NCBI RefSeq assembly: GCF_014636935.1
Contig: NZ_BMES01000002.1
Span: 1,359,016-1,423,015 of the forward strand
From: Alsobacter metallidurans
GTDB taxonomy: Bacteria; Pseudomonadota; Alphaproteobacteria; Rhizobiales; Beijerinckiaceae
Direction of reading: 5' to 3'
Length of the DNA: 64,000 nt
Under the pieces are notes generated by a model. That model was not told where the DNA came from. It was given only the letters and a program-made list of their open reading frames with translations, and did no database searches. The translations under genes and the position numbers were made by a program. Positions 1-9,074 of the stretch are shown here, one piece after another. The stretch's first letter is position 1. Every line of letters starts with the position of its first letter.

Positions 1-1467
1 CATGGTCACCAGCACCACCAGGTAGGTGAGCGCAACCACGAGCAGGATCAACTGCCCGCGGAAAAGGTCGAAGAAGCCCGACATCTTCACGATGTCGGCG
101 TTGGCGACGCCAGGGACCGGGTAGCCCGCCGCTCCAAGCGCCTCGTTCACGGACTTGGTGAACGCCGCCGGCACCGTCTTCACCTGGTCGCCGGTCAGCG
201 CGGCCGCGTCATAGGACGCCACCTCCTTGTCGCCGATGCGAATCTTGGTCATCGATCCAGCCGGCGCCTCCTGCACCGAGTAGCTCACGGAGCTGCGGGC
301 GAGCAGCGCCTTGGCGATGTCGCACGAGCTCGTGAACTTGGACGTGCCCGTCGGGTTGAACTGGAACGAGCACTGCTCCATGTCGGCCAGCACCACGACC
401 TTGGTCGCCTTCTGGGCCTTGTCGAGCATTGGGTTCGCGGTCTGGGTGATGAACCCGAAGATCGGGAAATAGGTCAGCGCCGCGAGCAGGCAGCCCGTCA
501 GGATGATCGGCTTGCGGCCGATCCGGTCCGAAAGGGAGCCAAAGATCACGAAGCCGGCGGTTCCGAGGATCAGCGACCACGCGATCAGAACGTTCGCGGT
601 GAACATGTCCACCCGCAGAATGTTCTGCAGGAAGAACAGCGCGTAGAACTGGCCCGTGTACCAGACTACCGCCTGGCCGGCGACGAGCCCGAACAGCGCG
701 ATCAGCGCGAAGCGCGCGTTCTTCCACTGTCCGAATGCTTCAGACAGCGGAGCCTTGGAGAGGGCGCCCTCCTCCTTCATCTTCTTGAACGCCGGGCTCT
801 CCTCCATCTGGAGCCGGATCCAGACCGAGATGCCGAGCAGGAAGATCGAGAGAAGGAAGGGGATCCGCCAGCCCCAGGCCGCGAAGGCCTGCTCGCCGGT
901 CCAGCTGCGCACCGCCAGGATCACCATCAGCGACAGCAGCAGGCCGAGGGTCGCGGTGGTCTGGATCCACGACGTGAAGAAGCCGCGCCGGCCCTGCGGC
1001 GCGTGCTCGGCCACATACACCACCGCGCCGCCATACTCGCCGCCCAGCGCCAGGCCCTGCAGCATGCGCAGCGCGATCAGGATCACGGGCGCGAGCCAGC
1101 CAATCGTCTCGTAGCCAGGCAGCAGGCCGACCACGAAGGTCGAGACGCCCATGATCAGGATGGTCATCAGGAAGGTGTATTTGCGGCCGACGAGGTCTCC
1201 CAGCCGCCCGAACACCAGGGCGCCGAAGGGGCGCACCAGAAAGCCCGCCGCGAAGGCCAGCAACGCGAAGACGTTCCGGGTCGCCTCCGGAAAGGCGGAA
1301 AAGAACTGCGCCCCGATGATCGCGGCCAGCGATCCATAGAGGTAGAAATCATACCATTCGAAAATCGTGCCCGCCGATGAGGCCAGGATCACGCGTTTCT
1401 CCTCGCGCGTCATCGGCCTCTTGCGGTCCACCGCCACGGCGGCAGTCGCCTGCATGGTCATGGTCAT
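1..1467 (-). CDS. MHS-family MFS transporter (3' end beyond window)
   Basis: A major facilitator permease of the metabolite:H+ symporter (MHS) type, predicted in the inner membrane. It probably imports a small organic acid, betaine or similar compound, but the substrate cannot be read from sequence. The start ATG at 1467 follows GGGAGG; an in-frame ATG at 1461 is also possible. Near residue 30 is FEWYDFYLYG, typical of MHS proteins. The loop FGRLGDLVGRK near residue 90 and its repeat FGSLSDRIGRK near residue 325 are the two MFS signature loops. Residues about 342-462 form a long hydrophilic insert between late membrane helices, with two cysteines, before hydrophobicity resumes. The frame stays open to base 1, so the C-terminus lies outside. 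It is a single gene with no evident operon partner here. Confidence 0.85.
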   Translation of the reverse strand, partial: MTMTMQATAAVAVDRKRPMTREEKRVILASSAGTIFEWYDFYLYGSLAAIIGAQFFSAFPEATRNVFALLAFAAGFLVRPFGALVFGRLGDLVGRKYTFLMTILIMGVSTFVVGLLPGYETIGWLAPVILIALRMLQGLALGGEYGGAVVYVAEHAPQGRRGFFTSWIQTTATLGLLLSLMVILAVRSWTGEQAFAAWGWRIPFLLSIFLLGISVWIRLQMEESPAFKKMKEEGALSKAPLSEAFGQWKNARFALIALFGLVAGQAVVWYTGQFYALFFLQNILRVDMFTANVLIAWSLILGTAGFVIFGSLSDRIGRKPIILTGCLLAALTYFPIFGFITQTANPMLDKAQKATKVVVLADMEQCSFQFNPTGTSKFTSSCDIAKALLARSSVSYSVQEAPAGSMTKIRIGDKEVASYDAAALTGDQVKTVPAAFTKSVNEALGAAGYPVPGVANADIVKMSGFFDLFRGQLILLVVALTYLVVLVTM

Positions 1468-1752
1468 TCCCTCCCACGCGCCGGCGAGAGAGCAGTGCGT
1501 TGCGCCGCATCCCCATGCGACGGCCCGCCTCCCCCGGCCATGATCATGACTCCTCGATCGAGGAGCCTCGCCCGGAGGTGGAGCTGACGCTGGACATCTT
1601 CAAGGCAGCGAGAAGCGGCGTTGCTTTAGACAATGGAATAACAAATGGAACGCGTGATAAATTTTTACACGAAACCGGCGTACAATGCAGTAGACTTAAA
1701 CTACAGTCTCGGTTCGTCCAACCGCAATGATCCGACGTGACTTTCTTGCGTC

Positions 1753-3111
1753 CTAGAAGAGCATTTGGACCCGCAACCCGGGAAGATTGTCTTCGAGCTT
1801 GAGCTTGATGTCGTGCAGCTCGGCGACCGCCGCCACGAGGCTGAGGCCGAGCCCGTTGCCGGACGTGGTTCGATTGCGCTCGAGCCGGTAGAAGCGCCGG
1901 AACACCTTGTCGCGTTCGGCCTCGGGCACGCCGGGGCCATCGTCGCTCACCAAGCCGACGGGCCGCCCGCCCGGTCCCCGGCGCAACTCCACCGAAACGG
2001 TCGCGCCCGCCGGGGAGTGCCGCAATGCATTCTCGACCAGGTTGGCGAGCATCTGCGTCATCAACTCGCGATCGCCGACATGCGGCACGCCGGCTTCCAC
2101 CTTGGATATGAAGCGCTGCTGCCGATCTTCCGCCACCGCCCCATAGGCGTCGCAAATGGTCTCGAACACGCCCGACAGGTCATAGGCGCGAAAGCCCGCG
2201 CGCCGTGAGCCCGTTTCGATCTGGGCGATCCGCAGCAGCGCCTGGAACGTGCCCAGGATGCTGTCGATCTCCTCCAGCGCCGCCTCGGCGTCGTCTTGCA
2301 GCGCGGAATCCTGCGTCTTCTGCAACATGCGCTCGAGCCGCCGGCGAAGATGCGCGAGCGGCGTCCTGAGATCGTGCGCCACGTCGTTGGAGACCTGCCT
2401 CATGCTTTCCATGAGGTCCTGGATCCGGTCCAGCATGGCGTTGAGGTTGCCCGACAGCTGGTCGAGCTCGTCGTCGGCGCCCTGCAGCGGGATGCGCTCG
2501 GACAGGTGCCCGCCGACGATGCGGTGAGCCGTGCGGTTGATCGCCTCGAGGCGCCGGACGAAACCGGCTCCGAGCAGCACCCCTCCCGCGAGGGCGAGAA
2601 GCGCCGTCACGGCCAGCGAGCCCACAAAGGCGCGCAGCACCAGCGTGTTCAGGTCGCCGAGGTCGTCCAGCACCCGGCCCACCGCCAGATAGTCGCCGGA
2701 CGGCAGCACGGCGCCGCGAAACAAAGCCACGGCCGGGCCGCCGGACTGGCGACCGCCGTGAATCGAAGAGGTGCGACGCTCGTAAAGGCCCTCCAGCGCC
2801 TCCGCGGGCGGGATGTTGCCGGCCAGGCGTTCGCCCGCAGGGTTCTGCAGCAGGTAGAAGCTCGATCGCGACTCGGCCGCGTTGGCTCGCCCCTCCACCT
2901 CCTCGCGCAGCCTGTCCAGGCCGGCGCGCCGATGCTCTTCCAGCAAAGCCGCGACCTCGACGCCCAGCGAGGCCCGCATCTGGTCGGCCCCGTAGGCCTG
3001 AACCCGCCAATACGTGAAGGCGAACAGCGCAAAGGTCGAGAAGCTGAAGATCGCCGCATACAGGATCGCGAGCCGGAAGGCCGCTGTGCGAACGAACCTA
3101 GGCAGGGTCAC
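1753..3111 (-). CDS. Sensor histidine kinase of a two-component pair
   Basis: Membrane sensor kinase predicted to autophosphorylate and pass phosphate to the OmpR-type regulator encoded just upstream. One transmembrane helix lies at about residues 10-32. A periplasmic sensing region follows, then a second helix near 155-178, a HAMP linker, and the HisKA dimerisation helix with the H-box HDLRTPLAHLRRR. The ATPase domain has an N-box NLVENALRHSP, DDGPGVPEAE and NGLGLSLV. I chose the GTG at 3111, which overlaps the regulator by 14 bases and places the first helix at the N-terminus; an earlier GTG at 3132 is possible. The overlap argues for translational coupling. The signal is unknown. The divergent secreted protein at 4032 is a plausible target or partner, by position only. 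Confidence 0.88.
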   Translation of the reverse strand: MTLPRFVRTAAFRLAILYAAIFSFSTFALFAFTYWRVQAYGADQMRASLGVEVAALLEEHRRAGLDRLREEVEGRANAAESRSSFYLLQNPAGERLAGNIPPAEALEGLYERRTSSIHGGRQSGGPAVALFRGAVLPSGDYLAVGRVLDDLGDLNTLVLRAFVGSLAVTALLALAGGVLLGAGFVRRLEAINRTAHRIVGGHLSERIPLQGADDELDQLSGNLNAMLDRIQDLMESMRQVSNDVAHDLRTPLAHLRRRLERMLQKTQDSALQDDAEAALEEIDSILGTFQALLRIAQIETGSRRAGFRAYDLSGVFETICDAYGAVAEDRQQRFISKVEAGVPHVGDRELMTQMLANLVENALRHSPAGATVSVELRRGPGGRPVGLVSDDGPGVPEAERDKVFRRFYRLERNRTTSGNGLGLSLVAAVAELHDIKLKLEDNLPGLRVQMLF

Positions 3112-3775
3112 GGAGCAGGTATCCGGCCCCACGTATCGTCTGGATCAGCATGCCGTGAAAATCCCGGTCCACCTTGCTGCGCAGGCGGCTGATATGAGTC
3201 TCGACGATGTTGGTCTGCGGGTCGAAGTGGAAGTCCCACACGTTCTCCAGCAGCATGGTGCGCGTCACCACCTGCCCGGCGTGCCGCATCAGGAACTCCA
3301 GCAGCTGGAATTCGCGCGGCTGCAGCTCGATCCGCTGCCCGGCCCGCACCACGGTGCGCTTCACCAAGTCGATCTCGAGATCGGCGACCCGCAGCACCGT
3401 ATCGACGCCGGGGAGCTTGGCCCGCCGACCCAGGGCGTTGACCCGCGCGACGAGCTCGGCCGGCGCGAACGGCTTCACCAGATAGTCGTCGCCGCCGGCC
3501 TCCAGGCCCTCGACGCGGTCGTCGATGCCCGCCATCGTGGTGAGAAACAGCACCGGCGTGCGTACGTCGTCCTTGCGCAGCGTGCGAACCAGCGAGAGCC
3601 CGTCCATGGTCGGCAGCATGCGGTCCACCACCAGGACGTCGTAGGCGTCCGCGAAGGCGGCTGCGAGACCTTGTCGGCCGTCGCCCACGACTTCGACCTT
3701 GTGTCCGAGATCACGCAGCCGGCTGGCGACGTCTTCGGCCATTTCGATGTCGTCTTCGATCACAAGCAGCTTCAT
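3098..3775 (-). CDS. OmpR/PhoB-family response regulator
   Basis: Transcription factor of 225 residues. An N-terminal receiver domain (about 1-115) has the acidic pocket in LLVIEDD, the phospho-acceptor Asp in VVDRMLPTMDG and the conserved Lys in DDYLVKPF. A C-terminal winged-helix DNA-binding domain (about 130-222) contains LQPREFQLLEFL, ETHISRLRSKVD and the closing IRGAGYLLRDP. The ATG at 3775 has GGAG nine bases upstream and is the usual start for this family (MKLLVIEDD). It is the first gene of a two-gene operon with the overlapping kinase. The 256-base gap to the divergent gene at 4032 probably holds the promoters of both, so autoregulation and control of that neighbour are plausible but not shown. 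Confidence 0.93.
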   Translation of the reverse strand: MKLLVIEDDIEMAEDVASRLRDLGHKVEVVGDGRQGLAAAFADAYDVLVVDRMLPTMDGLSLVRTLRKDDVRTPVLFLTTMAGIDDRVEGLEAGGDDYLVKPFAPAELVARVNALGRRAKLPGVDTVLRVADLEIDLVKRTVVRAGQRIELQPREFQLLEFLMRHAGQVVTRTMLLENVWDFHFDPQTNIVETHISRLRSKVDRDFHGMLIQTIRGAGYLLRDPA

Positions 3776-4031
3776 GGGGCGCCACTCCAAGGCAAGTTCT
3801 GCGTTGTCCTAACACATCCGGAGCGCAGGGCGACGAGCGTTGTGCGCGGTCGCACGGACGCCGCCCCGCCTTCGGGCGCTGGCTGTCGAAACCCATCTGT
3901 GGTTGCGCCGACACTGTTGCGCACGCTTGGGCGGGGACAACTCGGAGAGCTTTGCCTTGACGATGCAGCGCGGGAGAGAATCGGTCCACATATCAGGGGC
4001 TCACACACACGTTTCCGGAAGGATCACGATC

Positions 4032-4514
4032 ATGAAGACCCTCGCCTCAACGGCGGCAGCCGTGTTGGCCATGGGCTCGGCAAGTCTGGCGGCCTGGCAG
4101 CCCGCCCGCGGCTCCGACGAGGTTAAACTCGACATTATCGCGGCGCTCCAGGGTCGTTGCACGGCGATGATCGTGGCCGGCAAGCCCGCCGCCTGCGCGC
4201 AACGCGGCGGCGTCCTCGTCACCCGGTTGAAGAACCAGCGCACGCTCGTGATGATCGGCATGGCGGACGGCAAGTCCGCGCTCACCTTCGTGGGCGAAGG
4301 CGCGCAGAGCGATGCGGCCCCGCTCGCCGACCTGCCGATTTCGCGCGTTTACGTGGGGTCCGACCCGAATGCGCCTCACGTCGACGCGAAGGGCTCCTGC
4401 AAGCTGGAGCCCGGCGCGGCCGGCAAGCTCGCCTGCCAGGCGGTAGACGCCGCTGGCGCGCGCTACAACCTCGAATTTCAGGGATCGGCAGCGCCCGAGA
4501 TCCAGCGCTTCTGA
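4032..4514 (+). CDS. Secreted protein of unknown function
   Basis: A 160-residue protein that I do not recognise. The ATG at 4032 has a good ribosome site (GGAAGGA) and opens an export signal: MKTL, a hydrophobic stretch AAAVLAMGSASLAA, and a likely cleavage near residue 25. The mature part has four cysteines (in GRCTAM, AACAQR, GSCKLE and LACQAV), which could form two disulphides in the periplasm. The rest is soluble with no membrane segment. It is divergent from the two-component operon ending at 3775. Secreted proteins beside sensor kinases often modulate or are regulated by them, but this is inference from position. An upstream in-frame extension to 3840 exists but would remove the signal peptide from the N-terminus. 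Confidence 0.7.
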   Translation: MKTLASTAAAVLAMGSASLAAWQPARGSDEVKLDIIAALQGRCTAMIVAGKPAACAQRGGVLVTRLKNQRTLVMIGMADGKSALTFVGEGAQSDAAPLADLPISRVYVGSDPNAPHVDAKGSCKLEPGAAGKLACQAVDAAGARYNLEFQGSAAPEIQRF

Positions 4515-4540
4515 GCGCGTCGGCGCGTGGCGGGCCGCCG

Positions 4541-4975
4541 TTACTTCACCACGGACGCGAGGCCCGAGAGCACGCGCCGCGTGCCGGTCAGGGTTTCGTC
4601 CTCGCCGCTCGTGGAGCGCGCGAACAGATCCGCGGTCTGCTCCAGGCTGGATGTCTCGAACTGGCGGCATTCCTTGGCGACCGCCACGCGGTAGAGCGCC
4701 AGGATCCGCTCCCGCTCAGCGCGCGCCGCCATCGAGAGGCTCGAGAACCGGCCCACCGCGCGCAGCACCGCCTCTTCGCCGCGCGGCAGGTAGGCGAGGC
4801 CGCGCCGTGCGTCCTGCAGGTCCACCATGATGCGCTGGTACTTCAGCGTCATGCCGCGCAGGTCCGAGGTCAGGTCCGGGCAGTCTTCATCCGCATGGGC
4901 GGACGAGCACACAAGCAATCCGATGGCGCACGCCATGGCCGAGATCTTGCAACCGCGAAGGCGCGCGACAAACAT
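4541..4975 (-). CDS. Small exported hypothetical protein
   Basis: A 144-residue protein of unknown function. The start ATG at 4975 is preceded by GGAG and begins a clear signal peptide: positively charged MFVARLRGCK, then hydrophobic AMACAIGLLVCSSAHA, with cleavage expected after AHA at about residue 29. The mature domain is largely helical and charged, with two cysteines (DEDCPDL and KECRQF) that may pair. A longer in-frame version to 5065 would bury the signal and overlap the rpsD terminator, so I reject it. It lies downstream of rpsD but is separated from it by a terminator, so it needs its own promoter; none is obvious. It converges with the secreted protein ending at 4514, with no clear terminator between them. 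Confidence 0.65.
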   Translation of the reverse strand: MFVARLRGCKISAMACAIGLLVCSSAHADEDCPDLTSDLRGMTLKYQRIMVDLQDARRGLAYLPRGEEAVLRAVGRFSSLSMAARAERERILALYRVAVAKECRQFETSSLEQTADLFARSTSGEDETLTGTRRVLSGLASVVK

Positions 4976-5063
4976 GGGGCAGCTCCAGTGCAATCGCCCG
5001 GTGGTGTAATGGAGCAGCTTTGAAACAGCGTGGATCCGTCGCGTAAAATTGTCGCCTTCAAGC

Positions 5064-5090
5064 AAAAAGGGCCGCCTTTCGGCGACCCTT
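5064..5090 (-). terminator. Rho-independent terminator of rpsD
   Basis: Read on the minus strand, AAGGGTCGCC and GGCGGCCCTT form a 10-pair stem (one G-U) around a GAAA tetraloop and are followed by a T5 run. It sits 26 bases beyond the rpsD stop codon. Confidence 0.85.
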
Positions 5091-5116
5091 CGTAAGTCTG
5101 GCGGTCTGGAAACCGA

Positions 5117-5734
5117 TCAGCGCGAGTAGAACTCGACGACCAGGTTCGGCTCCATCTGCACCGCGTACGGCACCTCGGCGAGGCCGGGCACGCGCGACAT
5201 CTTGGCGGTCATCTTGGAGTGGTCGACCTCGATGTAGTCCGGCACGTCACGCTCGGGAAGCTGCGAGGCTTCGAGCACGATGGCGAGCTGCTTGGAGGCG
5301 TCCTTCACCTCGACCACGTCGCCGACCTTGACCTGGTAGGACGCGATGTTGACGCGACGGCCGTTCACCCGGACATGGCCGTGGTTCACGAACTGGCGGG
5401 CCGCGAAGGGGGTCGCGACGAACTTGGAGCGGTACACCACCGCGTCGAGGCGACGCTCGAGCAGGCCGATCAGGTTCTCGCCGGAGTCGCCCTTCAGGCG
5501 GATCGCCTCCTCGTAGTACTTGCGGAACTGCTTCTCGGAGATGTTGCCGTAGTAGCCCTTGAGCTTCTGCTTGGCGCGCAGCTGCGTGCCGAAGTCGGAC
5601 ATCTTGCCCTTGCGGCGCTGGCCATGCTGGCCGGGGCCGTATTCGCGGCGATTCACGGGGCTCTTCGGACGGCCCCAGATGTTCTGGCCGAGACGACGAT
5701 CGATCTTGTATTTGGCCTGAACGCGCTTTGTCAT
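5117..5734 (-). CDS. rpsD: 30S ribosomal protein S4
   Basis: Primary 16S rRNA-binding protein of the small subunit, 205 residues, the normal length. The N-terminal segment (1-90) has the conserved [14 protein letters not shown] and [12 protein letters not shown]. The S4 RNA-binding fold (about 94-155) contains [28 protein letters not shown] and VKVGDVVEV. The ATG at 5734 has AGAGGA as ribosome site. In this genome type rpsD stands alone, downstream of murI, rather than in the alpha operon. A hairpin in the upstream gap and a strong terminator downstream suggest it is transcribed on its own. In other bacteria S4 can repress its own translation; no such site was identified here. Confidence 0.98.
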   Translation of the reverse strand: MTKRVQAKYKIDRRLGQNIWGRPKSPVNRREYGPGQHGQRRKGKMSDFGTQLRAKQKLKGYYGNISEKQFRKYYEEAIRLKGDSGENLIGLLERRLDAVVYRSKFVATPFAARQFVNHGHVRVNGRRVNIASYQVKVGDVVEVKDASKQLAIVLEASQLPERDVPDYIEVDHSKMTAKMSRVPGLAEVPYAVQMEPNLVVEFYSR

Positions 5735-5852
5735 CGCGGTTCCTCTTTTGTTGGTGTTGCTTGAGGAACGCGCCCTCCTCTTTCCGGCTTGCGGCCGAAC
5801 CGACAGGCCCCTTGCGAGCGTTCGCGCGGGGCCACGGGTGCGTCAAATGCAA

Positions 5853-5875
5853 CGCGGGCCGAAACCCGGCCCGCG
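5853..5875 (-). terminator. Hairpin after murI
   Basis: A perfect 9-base-pair hairpin, CGCGGGCCG / CGGCCCGCG with a five-base loop, lies about 60 bases past the murI stop and before rpsD. No long T run follows, so it may be a weak or Rho-aided terminator. Confidence 0.5.
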
Positions 5876-5933
5876 CTACGGGGGTGCTGATACAGAATGG
5901 GCGGGCCGGTGTCAAACCGGCGCGGCGCTCGCC

Positions 5934-6761
5934 CTAGGCGGAGACGGCCAGCGGCATGGCCTCGACGTCGACGCGGCCGAGCCCGAACGCCTCCAGCGCC
6001 CGCCCCAGCGCCGGCGTGAGCCCCGCTCCGCCGGTGAACAGCATGGTGGCGTCCTCGTCGCCCTCATGCGCCAACAGGGGCGCGCCGATGAGCTGCACCA
6101 CCCGCCGCGCGATGGCGGGCGCGGGGTCGATCCAGGCGACGGGCCACGGCGCCAGCGCCTCGAAGTGCGGCAGGAGCAGCGGATAATGGGTGCAGCCCAG
6201 CACCACCACGTCGGTGCGCGGCTCGCCAGCCGGAAAGCACGGCGCGATCTCGGCCGCCAGCGCGGCGTCGTCCACGGCCTCGCCGCGCAAAAAAGCTTCC
6301 GCCATGCCGGCCAGGCGCGTGGAGCCCACCAGCGTCACCCGGCAATCGCCGGCAAACTCCGCGATCAGCGCCTGCGTGTAGTCCCGCTTCACGGTGCCGG
6401 GCGTCGCCAGCACGGCGACATGGCGCGTGCGCGACCGCTCGGCGGCGGGCTTGATGGCCGGCACCGTGCCGACGAACGGAATCGGAAAGCGCGCCCGCAG
6501 CGCCGGCAGCACCAGCGTGGAGGCCGTGTTGCACGCGATCACGACGATGTCGGGCGCATGCAGCGCCACCAGCCGCTCCATCACGGCGACCACGCGGCTC
6601 ACCAGCGCGCGTTCGTCCAGCCGTCCATACGGGAAGGCTGCGTCGTCGGCAGCATACACGAAGCGGGCGTCAGGCCGCGCTTTCAGGATCTCGCGATATA
6701 CCGTCAGGCCGCCCAGGCCGGAATCGAACACGAGAATGACGGGCGCGCGCGGCGGGGACAT
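5934..6761 (-). CDS. murI: Glutamate racemase
   Basis: Converts L-glutamate to D-glutamate for peptidoglycan synthesis, in the cytoplasm. The 275-residue form starting at ATG 6761 begins just before the conserved [11 protein letters not shown]. The two catalytic cysteines are visible in ACNTAS (about residue 90) and GCTHYP (about residue 200), with AFPYG between as in the family. A longer in-frame start at 6815 would add 18 residues not expected in the family. It lies between trmJ upstream (129-base gap) and rpsD downstream (200-base gap), all leftward. Confidence 0.96.
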   Translation of the reverse strand: MSPPRAPVILVFDSGLGGLTVYREILKARPDARFVYAADDAAFPYGRLDERALVSRVVAVMERLVALHAPDIVVIACNTASTLVLPALRARFPIPFVGTVPAIKPAAERSRTRHVAVLATPGTVKRDYTQALIAEFAGDCRVTLVGSTRLAGMAEAFLRGEAVDDAALAAEIAPCFPAGEPRTDVVVLGCTHYPLLLPHFEALAPWPVAWIDPAPAIARRVVQLIGAPLLAHEGDEDATMLFTGGAGLTPALGRALEAFGLGRVDVEAMPLAVSA

Positions 6762-6889
6762 GGCCGCGCCGTCATACTGAATTCCCGCCCAAAGATCGAC
6801 CCGCATGGCGCTCACGCTGAATGGTGACGCCAGTACAACCCCAGCGGGTTAACGGCCGGTAACGAAGAGCGCGAGGGCGCGCGCCTCCC

Positions 6890-7732
6890 CTACTCGCCCC
6901 GCGCCTCCGGCGTGCCCGGCTTCGTGCCCTTGGGCGTCTGCTTCGGGCCGCGGCGTTTCTTGGTCTGCGGTTCGCGCGGGCCTTCCACCAGCCGCACCAC
7001 CATGCCGCGCAGCGTTCGCACGTCCTGCTCGGAGAGGCCGACGCGGTGAAAAATGTTGCGCAGGTTGCGGCTCATCACCGGCCGCTTGTGTGGCGGGCGA
7101 AAGAAACCCCGCGCCTCGAGCTGGTCTTCCAGGTAATCGAAGAAGCTCAGCACCATGTCGCGGCTGGCCGGGCCCCACTTCTCCTTGCGCTCGAACGGCA
7201 GCGGCGCCTCCGCGCCCGCCATCCAGGCGTAGCCGGCCAGCAGCACGGCCTGCGAGAGGTTGAGCGACGCATAGGCCGGGTTCACCGGATAGGTCAGGAT
7301 CGCGTCCGCCAGCGCGATGTCGTCGTTCTCGAGCCCGGTCCGCTCGCGCCCGAAGATGACGCCCACCTTCTGCCCGTCGGCCACGCGCCCGCGCAGGATC
7401 GGCCCGGCCTGGGCCGGCCCCACCACGTCCTTGCCCTGCCCGCGCTCGCGCGCCGTGGTCGCATAGGTGAAGTGGAGGTCCGCCACCGCGTCGCGCAGCG
7501 TGTCGAAGATCTGCGCGCCGTCCAGCAGCGCCTCCGCGCCGGCCGCCGCCGCGCGGGTCTTCTGGTTCAGCCAGCGCTCGCGCGGCCGCACCAGCCGCAT
7601 CTCGGTAAGCCCGAAATTCGCCATGGCGCGCGCCGCCATGCCAACGTTTTCGCCGAGTTGCGGCTCCACCAGGATGATCGCCGGCCCTCCCGAAAGGGCG
7701 GCGCGCGTGTGGTCGGTTCCGGCTCCGGGCAT
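6890..7732 (-). CDS. trmJ: TrmJ-type tRNA/rRNA 2'-O-methyltransferase
   Basis: SpoU/TrmH-superfamily (SPOUT) RNA methyltransferase of about 280 residues, predicted to methylate the 2'-oxygen at the tRNA wobble region (position 32 in TrmJ) using S-adenosylmethionine. Motif 1 is ENVGMAARAMANFG near residue 30. Motif 2 is VIFGRERTGLEN near 125, and motif 3 is NPAYASLNLSQAVLL near 150, which forms the trefoil-knot cofactor site. The C-terminal part (about 165-240) is helical, and the last 25 residues are a Lys/Arg/Pro-rich tail that may bind RNA. I take the ATG at 7732; a TTG two codons earlier is possible. The gene ends 129 bases before murI. TrmJ is favoured over plain TrmL because of the C-terminal helical extension, though substrate specificity is inferred. 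Confidence 0.85.
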   Translation of the reverse strand: MPGAGTDHTRAALSGGPAIILVEPQLGENVGMAARAMANFGLTEMRLVRPRERWLNQKTRAAAAGAEALLDGAQIFDTLRDAVADLHFTYATTARERGQGKDVVGPAQAGPILRGRVADGQKVGVIFGRERTGLENDDIALADAILTYPVNPAYASLNLSQAVLLAGYAWMAGAEAPLPFERKEKWGPASRDMVLSFFDYLEDQLEARGFFRPPHKRPVMSRNLRNIFHRVGLSEQDVRTLRGMVVRLVEGPREPQTKKRRGPKQTPKGTKPGTPEARGE

Positions 7733-7817
7733 GATCAATCTCGCAAGGCGGCGTCAACGCGCAGCCTTACAGGATCACCGGGCCGTATGGGGAGCCCGTT
7801 TATGTGGCGTTGCGCTG

Positions 7818-8528
7818 TCAGGTGTTGCAGGCGGCCGGGATCGCGCCGTCGGCGTCGAGCTCCTGCACTGTCGCGTAGTCGCCCTTCTTCACGTTCTTGA
7901 ACTTGATGCGGGTGATGTCCCGCTTCTTGCCGATCAGCAGGCGCTCCGTCATCTCGTTCTTGACATTGAAGCGGGTCACCACGAAGTCGCTGGCCTTGCT
8001 GCGCAGATCATACGCGTCGATCAATGTCACCCCAAGGTCGCCGACCACGGTGTTTGCGTCCTTGCAGTTCGCCGTCAGGGCTGCGTTGTTGGGTTTGCAC
8101 GTGCTGGACGAACCCGCGGAGCGCGTCGCGGGACCGATCAACGCCATCAGCGTCATCTTCACGGTGGTCCGGCCCTCGACCTTGATGGCCTCGCCGTCCG
8201 TCGTGATCTGGATTTGGGTCCCATTCGCATCCAGCGCTTTGTTGGCCAGGGCTTGGCTGGCGAAGTTGCGCGCCTGGTCCACGCGGTCGCTCATGCGCGG
8301 GTACAACAACTGGTCGCCGCTGGCCGCGCGCTTGCAGGTCAGCTCCACGCTTTGGACAAGGGCCGCCTGCGCGTTCTGGAACCGCAGGGTGTCGACCCCA
8401 AGCCCGACGCCGCCGATCAGCGGTACGGCCAGCACCGCGAACAGAGGTGCGTAGGCGCCGCTTTCGTTTTGGGCGAAACGGCGAAACAAGGTCCGGGCGC
8501 GCGGACGAAGCGTCTGAGCATTGATCAT
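7818..8528 (-). CDS. TadG-like pilus-assembly protein
   Basis: A 236-residue protein with a Tad-type N-terminus: basic RPRARTLFRRFAQNESG, then the hydrophobic helix AYAPLFAVLAVPLIGGVGLGVDTLRFQNAQ at about residues 25-55. After that helix the protein is predicted to be extracytoplasmic, with four cysteines (about residues 65, 146, 157 and 234). The prepilin-like Gly is present (ESG|AYAPLF) but the +5 Glu is missing, as in TadG and unlike processed TadE/TadF pseudopilins. The ATG at 8528 overlaps the stop of the upstream gene as ATGA, so translation is coupled. It is the last of four co-directional genes. Its role, presumably in a surface appendage or secretion, is inferred; no tad ATPase, secretin or prepilin peptidase gene is in the window. 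Confidence 0.72.
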   Translation of the reverse strand: MINAQTLRPRARTLFRRFAQNESGAYAPLFAVLAVPLIGGVGLGVDTLRFQNAQAALVQSVELTCKRAASGDQLLYPRMSDRVDQARNFASQALANKALDANGTQIQITTDGEAIKVEGRTTVKMTLMALIGPATRSAGSSSTCKPNNAALTANCKDANTVVGDLGVTLIDAYDLRSKASDFVVTRFNVKNEMTERLLIGKKRDITRIKFKNVKKGDYATVQELDADGAIPAACNT

Positions 8529-9067
8529 GATGTCCACCTTGGCCCCGATCGGGCATCGATGTTGCGAGCGCTGGGGGAAAGCAAGAAGCGGGTTCGAAAG
8601 GCGATCCGGCCGCCGAAAAGGTTGATGGGCAGGCGCCGATCCACGACGACATCCGCGACCAGAACGGTTTCGCCATTGAGCAGCGGACGTCCGATCACAG
8701 GGGCGTCGCGCGCCGCCTCGGGGTCCGCTGGCGTGGTCGTCCAGGTCATGCGGGCGATGCCGTCCGTGCGGGTGACGCGTGACAGGATCAGCTTCGCGCC
8801 CGTAGCCCCCTCGCCCATGGCCAGTTTCATGCCGTGATCCAGAAGCGCGAGCGTGGCCGGCGGGACGCCGAGCGACGCATCGGACACGCCCATTTCAACC
8901 GCCACGTCCAACAGACTCGCTGCGGCCTTGACGGCCCGCCGATACTGGACGAGGGCGTCGCCGAGGACGACGGTCGCAAAGCACAGGGCGACGATCACGG
9001 GAAGAATCAGAGCGGCCTCGACGGCCGCGGAGCCCCGTTCATTATGGCGGAAGCGATGAAGAATCAT
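8525..9067 (-). CDS. TadE-like pseudopilin
   Basis: A 180-residue protein with a strong TadE-type start: HRFRHNERG|SAAVEAALILPVIVALCFATVVLGDALVQ. Gly at -1 and Glu at +5 of the hydrophobic helix match the cleavage motif used by prepilin peptidases on TadE/TadF pseudopilins. The remaining 140 residues form a predicted extracytoplasmic domain without cysteines. It starts at ATG 9067, seven bases after the previous stop, and ends in an ATGA overlap with the next gene, so it is tightly operonic. The family is assigned from the N-terminus; the C-terminal domain is not recognised. It could be a minor pilin or adhesin subunit of an uncharacterised appendage. Confidence 0.75.
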   Translation of the reverse strand: MILHRFRHNERGSAAVEAALILPVIVALCFATVVLGDALVQYRRAVKAAASLLDVAVEMGVSDASLGVPPATLALLDHGMKLAMGEGATGAKLILSRVTRTDGIARMTWTTTPADPEAARDAPVIGRPLLNGETVLVADVVVDRRLPINLFGGRIAFRTRFLLSPSARNIDARSGPRWTS

Positions 9068-9074
9068 GCAAGCC

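Noticed and set aside
6848..6863. GTTAACGGCCGGTAAC upstream of murI as a CtrA site
   Set aside because: The symmetry is a simple dyad and the spacing does not fit TTAA-N7-TTAA on either strand.
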